Of a stretch of 64,000 nucleotides of DNA, positions 35,413-46,892 are shown piece after piece. Below the pieces are notes generated by a model. It was not told the DNA's origin and ran no database searches. It was given only the letters and a program-made list of their open reading frames with translations. Numbering within the stretch: the stretch's first letter is position 1; every line of letters begins with the position of its first letter. The stretch comes from Prionace glauca (taxonomy: Eukaryota > Chordata > Chondrichthyes > Carcharhiniformes > Carcharhinidae), in contig CM075760.1 in assembly GCA_037974335.1 (NCBI GenBank), positions 35,163,609 through 35,227,608 of the forward strand, given 5' to 3'. The position numbers and the translations under genes are program-made.

Positions 35413-35730
35413 CCTGAGATGCGCTGATGTTCAGACTCTGAGTGAATTCTTGATGAGTGACCTGGCAGGTATAGACCGCTTTGCTGAACCATTCCCCAGC
35501 GGAGACTGTCAGCCGACTGCTGGCCGAGAAGTTCCCGTTCACTTCACAGGGGGGAGAGGTGACAATTCCTGAATGCGTGGGTTCCCCATTCTTCAGCCAC
35601 TCCACTTCCATTGACCCTGCCTGGAAATCGATGATTGAACAGACGATGATTGCGAATTTCCTGTGTGAGATTTCTTCACTGGAACTCACGGTGAGGATAA
35701 CAGTTGGAGGGATCTTAGGCTCAGGATCAC
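35413..35730 (-). CDS. IGHM: IgM constant exon CH2
   Basis: Second constant domain, about 105 residues. It starts (C)[16 protein letters not shown] after an AAG acceptor, and the junction codon gives Cys, a likely inter-heavy-chain bridge. Core residues are [15 protein letters not shown] and [11 protein letters not shown]. An extra Cys occurs in SPPCEVNG, and LNIS is a glycosylation site near the end. The donor is GTAAG, leaving one base of Gly/Asp. An open frame continues past it into the intron but the splice site and the phase of CH3 mark the true end. Confidence 0.95.
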
Positions 35731-35759
35731 CTTCAGGGAAAAAAAAAACATATCAATTA

Positions 35760-35978
35760 AGCATTTCTCAACAGAGGGTAGAGAGGGCGTGGAATGCCCT
35801 GCCTGCAGCAGTTTTGGACTTGCCAACTTTAAGGGCGTTCAAATGGTCAGTGGATAGGCATATGGATGACATTGGAATAGTTTAGGTTAGAGGGTCATTA
35901 GATTGGTTCCACTGTTCGGCGCAACATCGAGGGCCGAAGGGCCTGTACTGCACTGTAATGTTCAAGGTTCTATGTTCT
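35760..35978 (+). mobile_element. LINE 3'-end fragment in the CH1-CH2 intron
   Basis: Plus strand reads ERAWNALPAAVLDLPTLRAF followed by a tail GGGCCGAAGGGCCTGTACTG, a typical LINE C-terminus and 3' end, opposite to the Ig gene. Confidence 0.75.
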
Positions 35979-36115
35979 AACTCATTTGCAGTCAATAGAC
36001 ACTAACTGGACCAATCCAGAGGGCCGGATGATGCACATCTATTTAAATGAGTTATAACCAAGGCCCTACATGTTAACCCCAGTGTTTCTGTTTCACACAA
36101 GCTCCAAACACTTAC

Positions 36116-36409
36116 ATGGTATTTCAATGCTCTTGACTGTGCTCATGTGTCGAACCTCACAGTCAATTCTGGGGCATTCTCCCGCTGAGTCGCTGATGGT
36201 TAACTGGCTGCTCAGGGTGTAGGTTCCTTTCGTGTTTCTCACTGATGGATAAGTCTTACTGAGGACCGTTTGCCCATTTTTCTTCCAGGTCAGTTTGGAA
36301 ACATCTGGAGAGTAATCCATCGCCAAACATCCGAAGGTGATGGAGCCGTCGGAGTTCTGTTGCTGACAGGGGGAGACCAGGCCGTAGAGATTGGGCGGAG
36401 ACGGTGTCG
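36116..36409 (-). CDS. IGHM: IgM constant exon CH1
   Basis: First constant domain, which pairs with the light chain. After a CCCAG acceptor it reads TPSPPNLYGLVSPCQQQ, then FGCLAMDYSPDVSKLTWKKN with the first core Cys and the Trp, and ends IDCEVRHMSTVKSIEIP. The Cys in VSPC is placed to bridge to the light chain. A further Cys (AGECPRIDC) sits just before the second core Cys and is unusual. The exon is 294 bp and ends at a GTAAG donor with one base of the last codon, which becomes Cys with CH2. It lies about 10 kb from JH. Confidence 0.95.
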
Positions 36410-36509
36410 CTGGGAAAGAATAGCCAATTGAACAAGTTAGACTCTTGCGTTTATTAAGTCAACAAACATGTTGTTACAAATAGGTTTCTATATTAGATAT
36501 AGCTCTTGG

Positions 36510-36655
36510 TGTTAAATGGATGAAGGGATATGGGTAGTCGGTGTGATCAGGATAGTGATGAGCTCTGACCAAAATGAATGGCGGAGTAGGCTCAGAGGGC
36601 CGAATGGCCAATTCCAGCTTCTATTTTCTATGTTTCTATCTCCAACATTGATTAG
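36510..36655 (+). mobile_element. Retroposon 3' tail next to CH1
   Basis: GGATGAAGGGATATGGGTAG through GGGCCGAATGGCC and a TTTCTATGTTTCT end is a common LINE 3' tail, about 100 bp upstream of CH1 on the sense strand. Confidence 0.65.
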
Positions 36656-36964
36656 AATTATGAACTTATCCCTAATATTTCCCGATTAAATCTTTCATCC
36701 GCCTTTGAGATGTTACTTCTATCATTTGGGAATTGTCATCTCTGTAGAAACTCATATCCCTGTCTCCACTTCTATCAAATTAGGAAGAAAAAAAACACAT
36801 TCTGTTAGTCTCACAATGACATATCATTCATTGGATTGACAGAGAACAGCAAAGATTGTCTCCATTATTGCAGCAACTATTTATTTCTCAACAACAGCAG
36901 TGTGTGATGAACCGCTGTTTATTTTTCAAACAACAACACTTTGTGATGAAGAAGTTCTCCCTTC

Positions 36965-37096
36965 ATTCAGACTATCCACTCACCTGATGAGGGAGCTCCA
37001 ACAGTTTGTGATTCCAAATAAACCTGTTGGACTTTAACCTGGTGTTGTGAGAATCCTTACTGTGCCCACACCAACCTTACTCCGGCATCTCCACAC
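36965..37096 (+). mobile_element. Short retroposon, 'ACCTGATGAGGGAGC...ACCTGGTGTTGTGAG' type
   Basis: CAAATAAACCTGTTGGACTT, TAACCTGGTGTTGTGAGA and CCGGCATCTCCACA form the conserved end of a dispersed repeat common in sharks. Slightly worn. Confidence 0.65.
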
Positions 37097-37384
37097 TAGT
37101 TTTGGAAATTGCCTGGGTTCAAACTGATTGATGCCCCTTCCTCTCTCCAACTCACTGCCTCTCACTCCACAAAACCGAGATTAGTGACTTTGCTTCAAAA
37201 ATACCTCCGGAATGAATACTTACTGAATGATCAGGAAACTCTAAATGTGATTATAAATTCAAATAAATCCAACATTGACTCATTGAGGGATCATACATTA
37301 ATACCAAGAGTTTCCCATTTGGGCCCTGAAGTCTCCTCTATCATTCACTGAGATTACAGATGAGTTGATTGTGGTGCTAGCTCT

Positions 37385-38000
37385 ATTCTGAACCCCTTCA
37401 CTCTGCCCATCCGTCACCCGCTCTCTGCCCATTTCCCCCAGCTCTTTGCCCTTTCCACTGGCTCTCTGCCTTTCACGGTGGCTCTTTTCCCCTTTTATCC
37501 AGCTCTCTGTATTTCCACCTGGTTCTCTACACTTCCCTCCAGCTCTGTGCCCTCTCCCCCGGCTCTCTGCTCTTTCCCTCAGCTCTCTGTCCCTGCTACC
37601 TCCCCTCTTTCTCCTTTCCCCCGGCTCGCTGACCTTTCCCCCTGACTCTCCTGCCCTTTCCCCTGGGCTCTCTGCCCTTCCCCTCGGCTCTCTGGCCTTT
37701 CTGCTGCCTCCGTGCCCTTTTTCGTGCCTCCTCGCCCTTTTTCCTGGTTCTCTCCCCTTTCCCTGGTCTTTCTGCCCTTTCCCCCATCTCTCTGCCCTTT
37801 CTTTCAGCTCTCTCCCCTTTCACTGGTCTCTCTGCCCTTTCCCCTGCTCCCTGTCCTTTCCCCTCTCTCTCTAACTTTTCCCCTGGCTTTCCGCCCTGTT
37901 CCCCGCCTCTCTGCCCTTCCCCCAGCTCTCTGCTGTTTCCCCTGGCTCTCTGCCCTCCCCCCACCCCGGCTCTCTGCCATTTCCCTCGCCTCCTGTTCTC
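37385..38000 (-). repeat. Switch-like G/A-rich repeat block 5' of CH1
   Basis: The plus strand is a degenerate array of about 18-20 bp with consensus near GGCTCTCTGCCCTTTCCC. On the sense (minus) strand this is GGGAAAGGGCAGAGAGCC, so the non-template strand is rich in G. AGCT, a favoured site of AID, occurs about six times inside the block, with two more just beyond to 38,080. The block ends about 1 kb upstream of CH1. G-rich non-template repeats before the first constant exon are what mammalian switch regions look like. Switch function is inference; a simple minisatellite is the alternative. Open frames across it are repeat artefacts. Confidence 0.6.
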
Positions 38001-38147
38001 CCCTGACTATTTATCATTGCCCCTGGCCCCGAGCCCCCAGGGATTCCCTCCAGCTCTCTGCACTCCCAGGGCAGCTCCCACCTTTGAACACCAAACTGCC
38101 GCTTGAGATCTTTCTTCTCTCTCGTTGCAGACCCTCACCACACAGAT

Positions 38148-40035
38148 TCAGTGAGTGTGAGTGAGAGAATGTGAGTGTGTGAGGGTGAGTGATTAAATGA
38201 GTGAGAGTGGATGAGTGATGGTGTATGTGTGACGGAAGGTGAGTGGGTGAAGTTCTTTGAGTGATGATGAGTGATTGATGCTGAATAAGTGTGGGTGAGG
38301 GTGAGAGAGCCTGAGTAAATGAGGGTGTGTGAGAGAGGGTAGGTGAGTGGAGGAGACTGAATGTGAGTGAAGGTGGTTGGCTGAGTGTAGGTAAGCAAGA
38401 TTGAAAGTATGAGGGAGAGTGAGTGAAGATGTGTGAAGGTTAGTGGAGGTGGGTGAGTGAAAGTGAGTGAGATTGAGCGAATGAGGGTGAGGGAGTGAAT
38501 GTAACTGAGTAAGTGAGGGGTGAGAGTGAGTGAATCAGGGTCTGTTACTAAGGGTGGTGTGTGAGAGTGTGTGAGGGAGAATGTGGATGGGTGGGAGAGT
38601 GAGGGTGAGTGAGTGATGAGGACGAGTGATTGAGGATTTGTGAGTTAGGGTGCGTGATGTTGAGTGATGATGAGGATGTGAGGGTGTGTGAGTGAATGTA
38701 AGTGCGTGAGTCTGAGTGAGTTTGAATGGGTGAGGTGGCGCTAGTGAGAGAGACAGAGAGGGTCATTGAGCTTGAGTTTGTGAGGGTGAGTCAGGTTGAT
38801 TGAGAGTGGGTAGGTGACTGAGTGAGTGCGAGTGAGAGTGAGTGAGACTGGATGAGTGAAGATGGGTAAGTGTGAGAGAATGGGGTGAGTGAGTGAGGGT
38901 GAGTGAGACTGAGTGAGACTGGGTGAGTGAGGGTGGATTAGTGGGATGAGTGAGTGAGAGTGAGTGAGACTGGGTGAGTGAAGGTGGATTAGTAGGATGA
39001 GTGAATGAAGGTGAGTATGAATGTTGGTGACTGACTGAGGGTCTAAATCAGTGAGTGAGGTTTAGTGAGTGAGGTTGAGTGAGTGATGGTGTATGAGTAT
39101 GGGTGGCTGAGTGACAGTGAGTTAATGAGGGCGCGTGAGGGTGAGTGCGTGAGGGTGAGTGCGTGTGAGTGAGTGAGTGAATGTGGGTGCGTGACTGAGG
39201 GTGTGAGAGTGAGTGAATCAGTCAGGGTGTGAGAGTGAGTGAGGCAGGGTGTGTGATTGAGGTTGAATGAGTGTTTGTGGGTGAGTGAGGATGGATGAGA
39301 GTGAGTGAGCGAATATGAGTGAGTGATTGTGAGTGAGTGAGTGTGTGAGGGTGTGAGGATGAGTGAGTCAGGGCGTGTGTTTGAGTGAACGAGTGAGGTT
39401 GAATGAGGGTGGCTTGTGTGAGTGTGAATGGCGATGGATGAGAGTGAGTGAGTGAATATGAGTGAGTGATTATGAGTGACTGAGTGTGTGAGGGTGAGTG
39501 ACTCAGGGTGAATCAGGATCAGTGAGTTTCTGAGTTTGAGTGCATGAGTTTGAGTGCTTGAGGTTGAGTGCATGAGGTTGAGTGCATGAGGTTGAGTGCA
39601 TGAGGATGAGTGCGTGAGGGCGAGTGCATGAGAGCGAGTGTGTGTGAGGGCGAGTGTGTGAGGGGGAATGCTTGAGGGCGAGTGCGTGAGGGTGGATGAG
39701 TGAGCAAGGGTGAGTGAATGAGGGCGAGTGAGTAAGCGTAAATGAGAATGAGTGACTGTGGGTGAGTGATTGTGGTTGAGTGAGTGAGGGTGACTGAATG
39801 AGGGTGAGTGAGTGAGAGTGTGTCAGTGAGGGAAGGTTGGTAACTGAGGGTGGTTAAGTGAAGTTCTTTGAGTGAGGATGAGAGATTGAGGGTGAGTGAA
39901 TGAGGTTGAGTGAATCAGAGTGTGTCGGTGAGGGAAGGAGGGTAAGTGAGGGTGAGTGAGTGAAGTTGTTTGAGTGAGGATGAGAGATTGAGGGTGAGTG
40001 AGTCAGTGTGGGTGAGGGTGAGAGAGTCAGTGAGC
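38148..40035. repeat. 1.9-kb TGAGTGAG-type repeat array
   Basis: Degenerate 4- to 12-base repeats built from GAGTGAGT, GGGTGAGTGA and similar words fill nearly 1.9 kb of the J-C intron. The plus strand is almost free of C, so the sense transcript would be C-rich, the opposite skew to the block nearer CH1. The words resemble mammalian S-mu pentamers but GAGT replaces GAGCT. Long Ser/Thr/His/Leu-rich open frames on the minus strand come from the repeat and are not genes. Confidence 0.85.
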
Positions 40036-40604
40036 CACCTCCTCCTCTCCCTCTCCATCGATCTTTCCCCGATTCTCCCCATTGATCAGCTTTCAGTAAC
40101 AGGGCTGTGTAAAGTCAGGAATCAGTGTAGATCACCGGGCAGCTGCTTTAATGTCGGGGCCTTTCTTTTAGAAACACTGATCAGTGAACAAATAGACAGA
40201 CTGAGGGAGCTGGAAGGGAAGCTTCCAGCAAAACTAGGGTCACACAGGAATCAAACACCAAGTTTACACCAGTATTGGGGAGCCAGGCGGACTTAGTCTC
40301 AGCCAGATCCCTTCTTATTGATTGTGTCTTTGTGTCCGGTGTAACACATGGAAATCCCTACTTCTGACCTCATGTTGGATGGAATGTGTCATTGATGAAG
40401 CAATAGAAGATTGTTGGTCCCAGATCAGTCCCCTGCCGAACTCCTGCAGAGATTTCTCAACTTAGATGTTTGACCTCCAACAACCATCACCATCTTGTTT
40501 TATGCTAAATATGACTCCAAACAGAGAACAATTTCCAGCTGAAACTTATTCACATGAGTTTTACTCGGGCTCCTCGATCCCACCCTCTTTCAAATGTTAG
40601 TGGG

Positions 40605-40930
40605 GGAGGGGGAGGGGTTGGCCGAGGCTTCACAGTGATTAACGCTGTTGCCTCACAGTTCAATTCCCGATATGGGTCATTGTGTATGGAGTTAGTAAGT
40701 TCACCCCGTGTTTGCTTGGGTTTCCTTCGGGTGCTCCTGTTTCCTCCCACAGTCCAAAGAAGTTTGGGTTCAGGGGACTGGCCGTGCTAAATTGCCCCTT
40801 AGTTTCAGGAGGTCTAGTTAGAATAAACACATGTGGTTATGGGGATAGGGCTTTGGTGGGATTCCTGATGATGCAGAGTTGATGGGCTGAATGGCCTCCT
40901 TCTGTACTGTAGGATCTTGTGATTCTATTC
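40605..40930 (+). mobile_element. tRNA-headed SINE in the J-C intron
   Basis: Degenerate copy of the common element of this window: a tRNA-like head around TTCACAGTGATTAACGCTG with a decayed B box, a middle containing TCCTCCCACAGTCCAAAGA, and a tail ending GATGGGCTGAATGGCCTCC and TGTACTGTAGGATC. Orientation is opposite to the Ig gene. Confidence 0.8.
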
Positions 40931-41815
40931 TATGATGTAAATGACAGTCTCTCTGACGTATGTGAGGTGGAAAGTGTGTGAGAAGGTGTTTGGGTGTGTG
41001 TTTGATAGAGAGAGGGGTGAATGTGTGTGTGAAGGTACCTGTGTGTGATAGACTGTGTTTGCACATGTGTGAGACAATGGGCTGCGTTTGCAAGGGGGCA
41101 GTGTGCCTATTGGAAAGCAAAATAAACTGTTCATGAGTGTGTGGAAATGTGCATGGGATTGCGTGTGAGTGAGAAAGATGTGTGCAATGTGTGTGTGTGA
41201 TCGAAGCAAAGTGTGTGTGTGTATGTGTGTGTGTGTGTGAGAATGTTTGTGCGAGACTATGCTTATGTGAGAGACTGTGTCTGTGTATAAGTTAGAGCGT
41301 GTGCATAGGTCTATGTTTGTGAGAGAGCTAGTGTGTGAGAGAGCAAGAATGTCCAGGTGTGAGATAGTGTGTGCAAGAGAGATAGAAATATGTGTGTGTG
41401 TTTGAGAGAGAGAGAGAGAGAGACAGATGTGTGTGCAAGAGGAATTGTGAGAGAGTGTGTGTGAACAAATGTGAGAACTTGAGCGTGTGTGACAGAGTTT
41501 GGGAGAGAGAGTGCGTGTGCGAGAGCGTGAGACTATGCTGATATGTGTGTGTGTCTGCGTGTAAGACAGAATGTGTGTGGAGGTGTGTGCGTGTGAGTGT
41601 TTTTGTGTACGAGATGTGAGAGACTGATTGAGAGAGCGGGAGTATGTCTGTATTTGTATTTGAGACAGAGTATGTAGACCGTGAGGGAAAGAGAATGTGT
41701 GTGAGATATCGTATGAGAGAGAAAGTAAGTGTGTGTATGTATGTGTGAGAGAATATGAGCGTCTGTGTGTGTGTATTTATGTGTGTGAGAGTGTATGATG
41801 TGTGTAAGTCTCTAT
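40925..41815. repeat. GT/GAGA-rich microsatellite in the J-C intron
   Basis: Interrupted TGTG and GAGA runs, including near-pure (GT)n at 41,210-41,240 and (GA)n at about 41,403-41,424. It abuts a SINE on its left. No coding signal. Confidence 0.85.
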
Positions 41816-41999
41816 CTAGCTGATTCAGTCTGGAAAATCACCCGCACTTCACACATACTCACCCACTCACACAGTAAGTGGGAGTGACAAGCGAGCACAA
41901 TACGGACTGCGGGGCACGGGTTGGAAAAACATTTAAATATTTCACAAGTCAGTCACAATTAAATAATTTCCTCTTTCCTCAATGAGAGAAACTTGTAAA

Positions 42000-42430
42000 A
42001 CCTCACGGAATCTGACACAATCCAGGGCAAAGCCACCCACAAGATTACCCACCTCCTCATTCACCCTATTCACTCTCTCCATCACTAACAAGCAGTGTCA
42101 GCAGGGTGTGTATTATATACAACATGCACTGCAGCAATTCACCAAGGCTCCATAGAATACACTGTCCAAACCTGCTGCCTTTACATCCTAACAGGACAAG
42201 GGCAGCAGCCACATCTGAAACACTATAACCTGTAAGCTCCCCTTCAAAACACACACCATCCTGACCTGAAACAATATCTCAATTCATTCATAATCGCTGG
42301 GTCAAAATCCTGGAACTCCCTGCCTAACAGCAGGGCGGATGCCTGCAGCATATGGACTGCAGTTATTCAAGGATGCTTCATATCAATACTTTGTGAAGGA
42401 ACAATGAGATTATAAATTCTGGCCCCGCAA
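42000..42430 (+). mobile_element. Retroposon fragment in the J-C intron
   Basis: Sequence with GGACAAGGGCAGCAG, CACCATCCTGACCTG and GGAACTCCCTGCCTAACAGC. Related but shorter pieces occur at 51,900-52,110 and 60,730-60,920, so it is a dispersed repeat, probably the 3' part of a non-LTR retroposon family. Family not determined. Confidence 0.6.
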
Positions 42431-42849
42431 ATGTCTCTAAAATGCCTTTAGAAGATTAAAAATAATATGCAAGTGAATTTGACCCTTCAACTGTCAAACT
42501 GAACAATTCAGGGGCTGCTGTAGTACGGAGCAGAATATAGTAAATCTCACTTTGTATTTGTTCATTGAACGTTCCCAAGGCCGGTACATCACTGCTTAAA
42601 AATCACCCAATTCTCCCTCTAAAGTCTGATGTTTCTGCTTCTCTGATGGACACAATATGCTTCAGGGACTTAATTTCTGAGACACCGAGTCAAACAGTCA
42701 CATTTCCCACAGATACAAGTGCATTGAAGAAATAAATCAAATTTCAGTTCCTGCAGTACAGGAGAAGGAATCAAAAGATTTATAACCAGTCAGGGAGATT
42801 CCTGGTCCCAACACAGTGACCACACGCCCAGAAAGAGAACAGACACAAA

Positions 42850-44490
42850 CAGTTCAACAGTCGAGTTCCCAGCAGAAAGATCTGTTCAATCTGTCAATTT
42901 CAAACTGTTGGATTCTCATTAATCAATAGTCAAGTTACAACAGAAAATCAATAACCTATTTTAAATTAAGCGGGTATTCATTTCAGAACTCCTCTCGACT
43001 TTTAATTATTTCTCTCTGCCTGCATCACTTCGCGAAAATTGTGTAAAAATGTAATTTCGCTGAAAATGAGCAAAAATAACAGATTCAGGACAGTTCAATG
43101 TCCCTATCAGAGATACAGTGACACAGTAACAGTTCAATGTCCCTAACAGAGATACAGTGACACACTAAGAATTAAACAAACCGGGAAATATTTACATTGA
43201 AAATCGTTACCTGATTGGATCTAATTTCTTAATTAAATGTAATCAACAAAATTATCAAGGCAAAACAATTTATCGAGCCGAGCACAGCTGAGTAAAGAAA
43301 TGTTTTGTTTTTGAATTCATTTTGATACAATTAAATATTCTCTAAGACTGATGATATTTTGCACGCTAGTGCAATATTCAAGGTATTTTGTTTTGAATTA
43401 ATCAGCGTTAATATTACATTTTAAGTTATTGTTAATTGTCAGTTAGTTCTCCTGTCAGCTGATTTGTTCTCTGTAATAAAATGAGTTTTCAATCATTCAA
43501 AACGTGCTTCTGCCCCCAACATTGTTAAATAATTAGATTACAATTAAATCTCAATGTTAAACTATAATTTCAAATTACTGAATGGAAACATTCAAACATC
43601 TGTCATTCATTCACTTAAATCTAATCACATTGCAATATTTTACTTTTTCACTTTGACTGCAAATATCTTATTACAACGAACAAACGAGTTAAAAATGCAG
43701 ATTTCTGACTTTGTCCAGACTGTAACGGCCTGGCCGTTTGAAAGCAATAATACTGCTTCCTAGATTTAATAATTTAGGCCACCCATATAACAACTTCATT
43801 ACTGAACACATTGTTTAATTAAAGAAGACCTGAATTAAACAGTGCAAACACAAAGACGATAATTGATTCAAATCCTCTGTAACGCTAAAAACACGATGCA
43901 GAATATAAGTCTCAACCTTTTCTTCATTATAATATTTAATAAGAATTAAACATAAGCTTCAGTTAGTATGAATTCTTCCATTCTGTCATTTATTCTTCCA
44001 TTCTGTCAATTATTCTGTGTTTAACATTAATGGGGGACATGATGTTATTAAGTGCTGAGCTAATATTATTTTTATAGTATTTATAATATCATATTATTTT
44101 TATATAAAGTAATCTTTTTGAATTTCAAGCATTTAATTGTCAGTCGGTAGCCAGTTTCTGTTGACACTTTACTACAATTCAAACACAATCATTTGAACAA
44201 TTTTACTTGAGTGTCAGCGAATTCCATCTGTCAGAAAACTGCGTTCAGTCTGTCAAATTTTTATAAACCGTTTGATTCTAATTGATCAAAGGTCAAATTA
44301 CAACAGTGAAAAAATCAATAAACATTTTAAATTAACCTGATGTTCATTTTAAAACTCCCTTTGCCTTTTAACTATTTCTCCCTGACTGTCTCAAATCACA
44401 AAAAGTGAGCAATTATTTTTCTGAAAATGAGGACTTCGAATATAACAGATTCAGGGCAGTGTAATGTCCCTAACAGAGGTACAGTGAATT
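42850..44490. repeat. Diverged direct repeat pair in the J-C intron
   Basis: About 280 bp at 42,850-43,135 recurs at about 44,200-44,485. Shared landmarks, each with small differences, are TCAATCTGTCAATTT-like, GATTCTCATTAATCAA-like, TTTTAAATTAA and AACAGATTCAGG followed by TGTCCCTA. Between them lies AT-rich unique sequence in which I saw nothing else. The function is unknown; the heavy-chain intronic enhancer would be expected somewhere in this AT-rich half of the intron. Confidence 0.65.
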
Positions 44491-45179
44491 GTAATTCATG
44501 TTTTATTTTACTATGTCACCATTAGTTAACATGAATAAAATGCCCTAACATATATTTATTGTATTTTCCGAAACATTTCTGCTTTATCCCTACAAGAATA
44601 TTCAAAGGCAATTTTATTTTCATTTAGCCAGAACTGTTCAGTTTCACTGAGCGTAAACAATGTAAAAACAATTGAGGAACACTAAACAATTTCACAAATT
44701 TTGAGATACGATAAGTAATTAATTATCTCGGTATCTAATTTAAAAAAATACTTAGAACGGATAATCTGGTTCCAATTGCATAGAAAAAAAATTAATAATC
44801 GGATACAAAAAATTCCAAAAAGGAAATTATTCTGCAAAACTCGTATTCCAGTAAATGCGAACTTAATCTGGGATATGCCGATTAATGCAAAGTATCTTGT
44901 TCAACTGAGCACGGCTGTGAAAACAGCAGGTTATTATTGAAATAGCTTCTGAATTGTCACAAAATATTTCCAGTCTGGAAAATGTTCTGGTCATGTTAAT
45001 TGTGTGAAATACACAACAAAACTATTAAAGGGGATTATTGCTAAATTATTAATATAAAATAATCTGTTGTGAATATGGAGTTAAATTACCGAATTTGATT
45101 TACTTTAATTTTACTATTAAACTTGTTCATGGGAAGTTTGTGATTGCAGCAATTTTTAGTGTTTTAACTATTTAAACAA

Positions 45180-46460
45180 CACAGAAATAATGCCACAAAG
45201 CCAAACCACTGCACAAATTTTAAACATTCACAGTGACTGCACCACAGAATCTCCTCAGCAGAAACACAACAAAACACATCAATGAGGGAATGAATCCGCT
45301 TCACAGAAAAACAGATCAATTATCCATTCAACAGAATCAAATGTAACATTGCAAAATAAATCTCAATATCGAATCTAGCAAACCAGCTGTTAATCAATTA
45401 TTAAACTAAACAGAAATCTAGAATAATAGCAATAGCATTGCGAGGAGGTGGAATTTGTCCAACAAATTAGCGTTGAAACTTTATCACATCTTATTCATAT
45501 TGGGTCATATTTCAAACATATTTAAACATTTGGATGGTAAAAGTTCCAGCCATCAAATGCCACCGAGATTAAACATTGCCGATACCCCAAAATCTGAATG
45601 CAGTGACAAACTATGTTCTGAACGAGCGGCTTAAGCCGTTATGACTAAAGATTTTAAACATACAAACACAATAAACCCTGCTTTATTTCTCCCAGCAGTC
45701 ATGCATCAAGCAGTTGCGACCCGCAGAATGCTCATATTCAATCACAAAACGTGTAACAGCTCAGTGTCACTGAGCTCAAACAATGCAGAAATACCAAATT
45801 AATTCACAAATTTTACGTATTTAAAGTCACCCAGATACATAATCTCCTCACCAGAAAAAAAACGCATCACTGAGAGACTGAACCCCGCTTCATGCGGAAG
45901 CAGCTCAATTCTACAAACACTCTCAACAGAATCAAATATAACATTTACAGAAATGTTTAATGTAAATTCCAGCCAATTCGCCCATCACCAAACTAATTCA
46001 TGTTTAGAATAAGCAGAAATTATTGCACAGCAGCACCAGCATTGTGAGTGAGTGGAACATTTTCACTGGATAAATATAGAAATTTTAGAGTGTTTTAAAT
46101 TTTTTGGTACAAATTTCAAACACTTGTGCAGTAGATGGTACAAACCGCAGCCACTAGATGTCACCGAGATTAAACGCTGCAGAAACGCTGAATTGTATAA
46201 CAGACATTCGGATTTTAAAGTAACCCAACCACACAATAACCTCAACAGATAAACGCAAAATCCCGACAATTTGGGATTGAATTCCTCAGCAGCACCTATT
46301 GTCCAGAAAGAGCGGAATTCTAAAACCCCTTAGCAGCAAAATCACAGGAAACATTGTAACAATTCTCAACCGAGAATCCATCAAACTCACATTTATGTTA
46401 CCATATGGATTATTAGTACAGATAAAAATATAAAACAAAGACACATGTAAACCAGTTACT
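45180..46460. repeat. Three diverged tandem copies beside JH
   Basis: Segments starting near 45,180, 45,775 and 46,200 share a series of blocks: CACAAATTTTA, AATCTCCTCA-like, CAACAGAATCAAAT, and a best-kept box CACCGAGATTAAAC (45,563 and 46,163). The third copy is shortened. They end close to the JH donor. The conserved box is a candidate regulatory site, but no known factor motif was recognised with confidence. Confidence 0.6.
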
Positions 46461-46481
46461 CAATAAGTGGATGGTTCTTAC

Positions 46482-46529
46482 CTGTCGTCACCGTCACCAT
46501 GGTCCCTTGTCCCCAGTAAGCGAAGTAGT
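46482..46529 (-). CDS. IGHJ: JH segment
   Basis: Encodes the joining segment YFAYWGQGTMVTVTT with the diagnostic WGQG turn. It is 48 bases, starts directly at a CACTGTG heptamer and ends at a CAG|GTAAG splice donor, leaving one base of the codon completed by CH1. With that phase CH1 reads on without a break. It is the only JH found in the cluster. Confidence 0.96.
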
Positions 46530-46568
46530 CACAGTGTCACATTCCGTAGGCTGTGTCATACAATAACC
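46530..46568 (-). promoter_or_regulatory. JH recombination signal, 23-bp spacer
   Basis: Sense order is nonamer GGTTATTGT (46,560-46,568), 23 bases, perfect heptamer CACTGTG (46,530-46,536), then JH. The nonamer has one change inside its T run. The 23-bp spacer means JH joins only to the 12-bp side of D2 and cannot join V or the 22-bp side of D1. Confidence 0.92.
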
Positions 46569-46892
46569 GTCCCTGCACAAAATAGAGACAAAATCACCAT
46601 TATTTTAAATATTCACAAACCCAACGAAAAGCAAAATCAATTAATGTTCATTAAATTATAATTGTATTTCTGGATATCATTTGACATTCAAAAATGAGCT
46701 AAAGTTTTATATTTCACAGAGTGACACGTGAACATGTTGTTGAAAACACACATCGATAATTGAGTAATTATCAAGATTTTCCATGTTTATTCCTGCCATG
46801 TGGTCAGTGCTGGACATAAATAATACTGTACTGTGATTACAGTTGGGATTTAAAAGTGACACTAATCCAGTTTCAGTCAATCAGTGCTGAGG

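Larger units (their letters stand above)
36410..46481 (-). other. J-CH1 intron
   Basis: A 10.07-kb intron from the JH donor to the CH1 acceptor. From the J side it holds AT-rich sequence with two sets of internal duplications (42,850-46,460), a retroposon fragment (42,000-42,430), GT/GAGA microsatellite (40,925-41,815), a SINE (40,605-40,930), TGAG-type repeats (38,148-40,035), a pyrimidine-rich block (37,385-38,000), and SINE/LINE ends close to CH1. In other vertebrates this intron carries the heavy-chain enhancer and switch region. Confidence 0.9.

Noticed and set aside
37446-39707. Long Leu/Pro- or Ser/His-rich frames in the J-C intron
   Set aside because: Repeat artefacts within an intron whose splice sites and phases are clear.
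42465-44890. Octamer-like ATGCAAGT and ATGCAAAG near 42,467 and 44,886
   Set aside because: Each has a mismatch to ATGCAAAT and AT-rich sequence gives such matches by chance.
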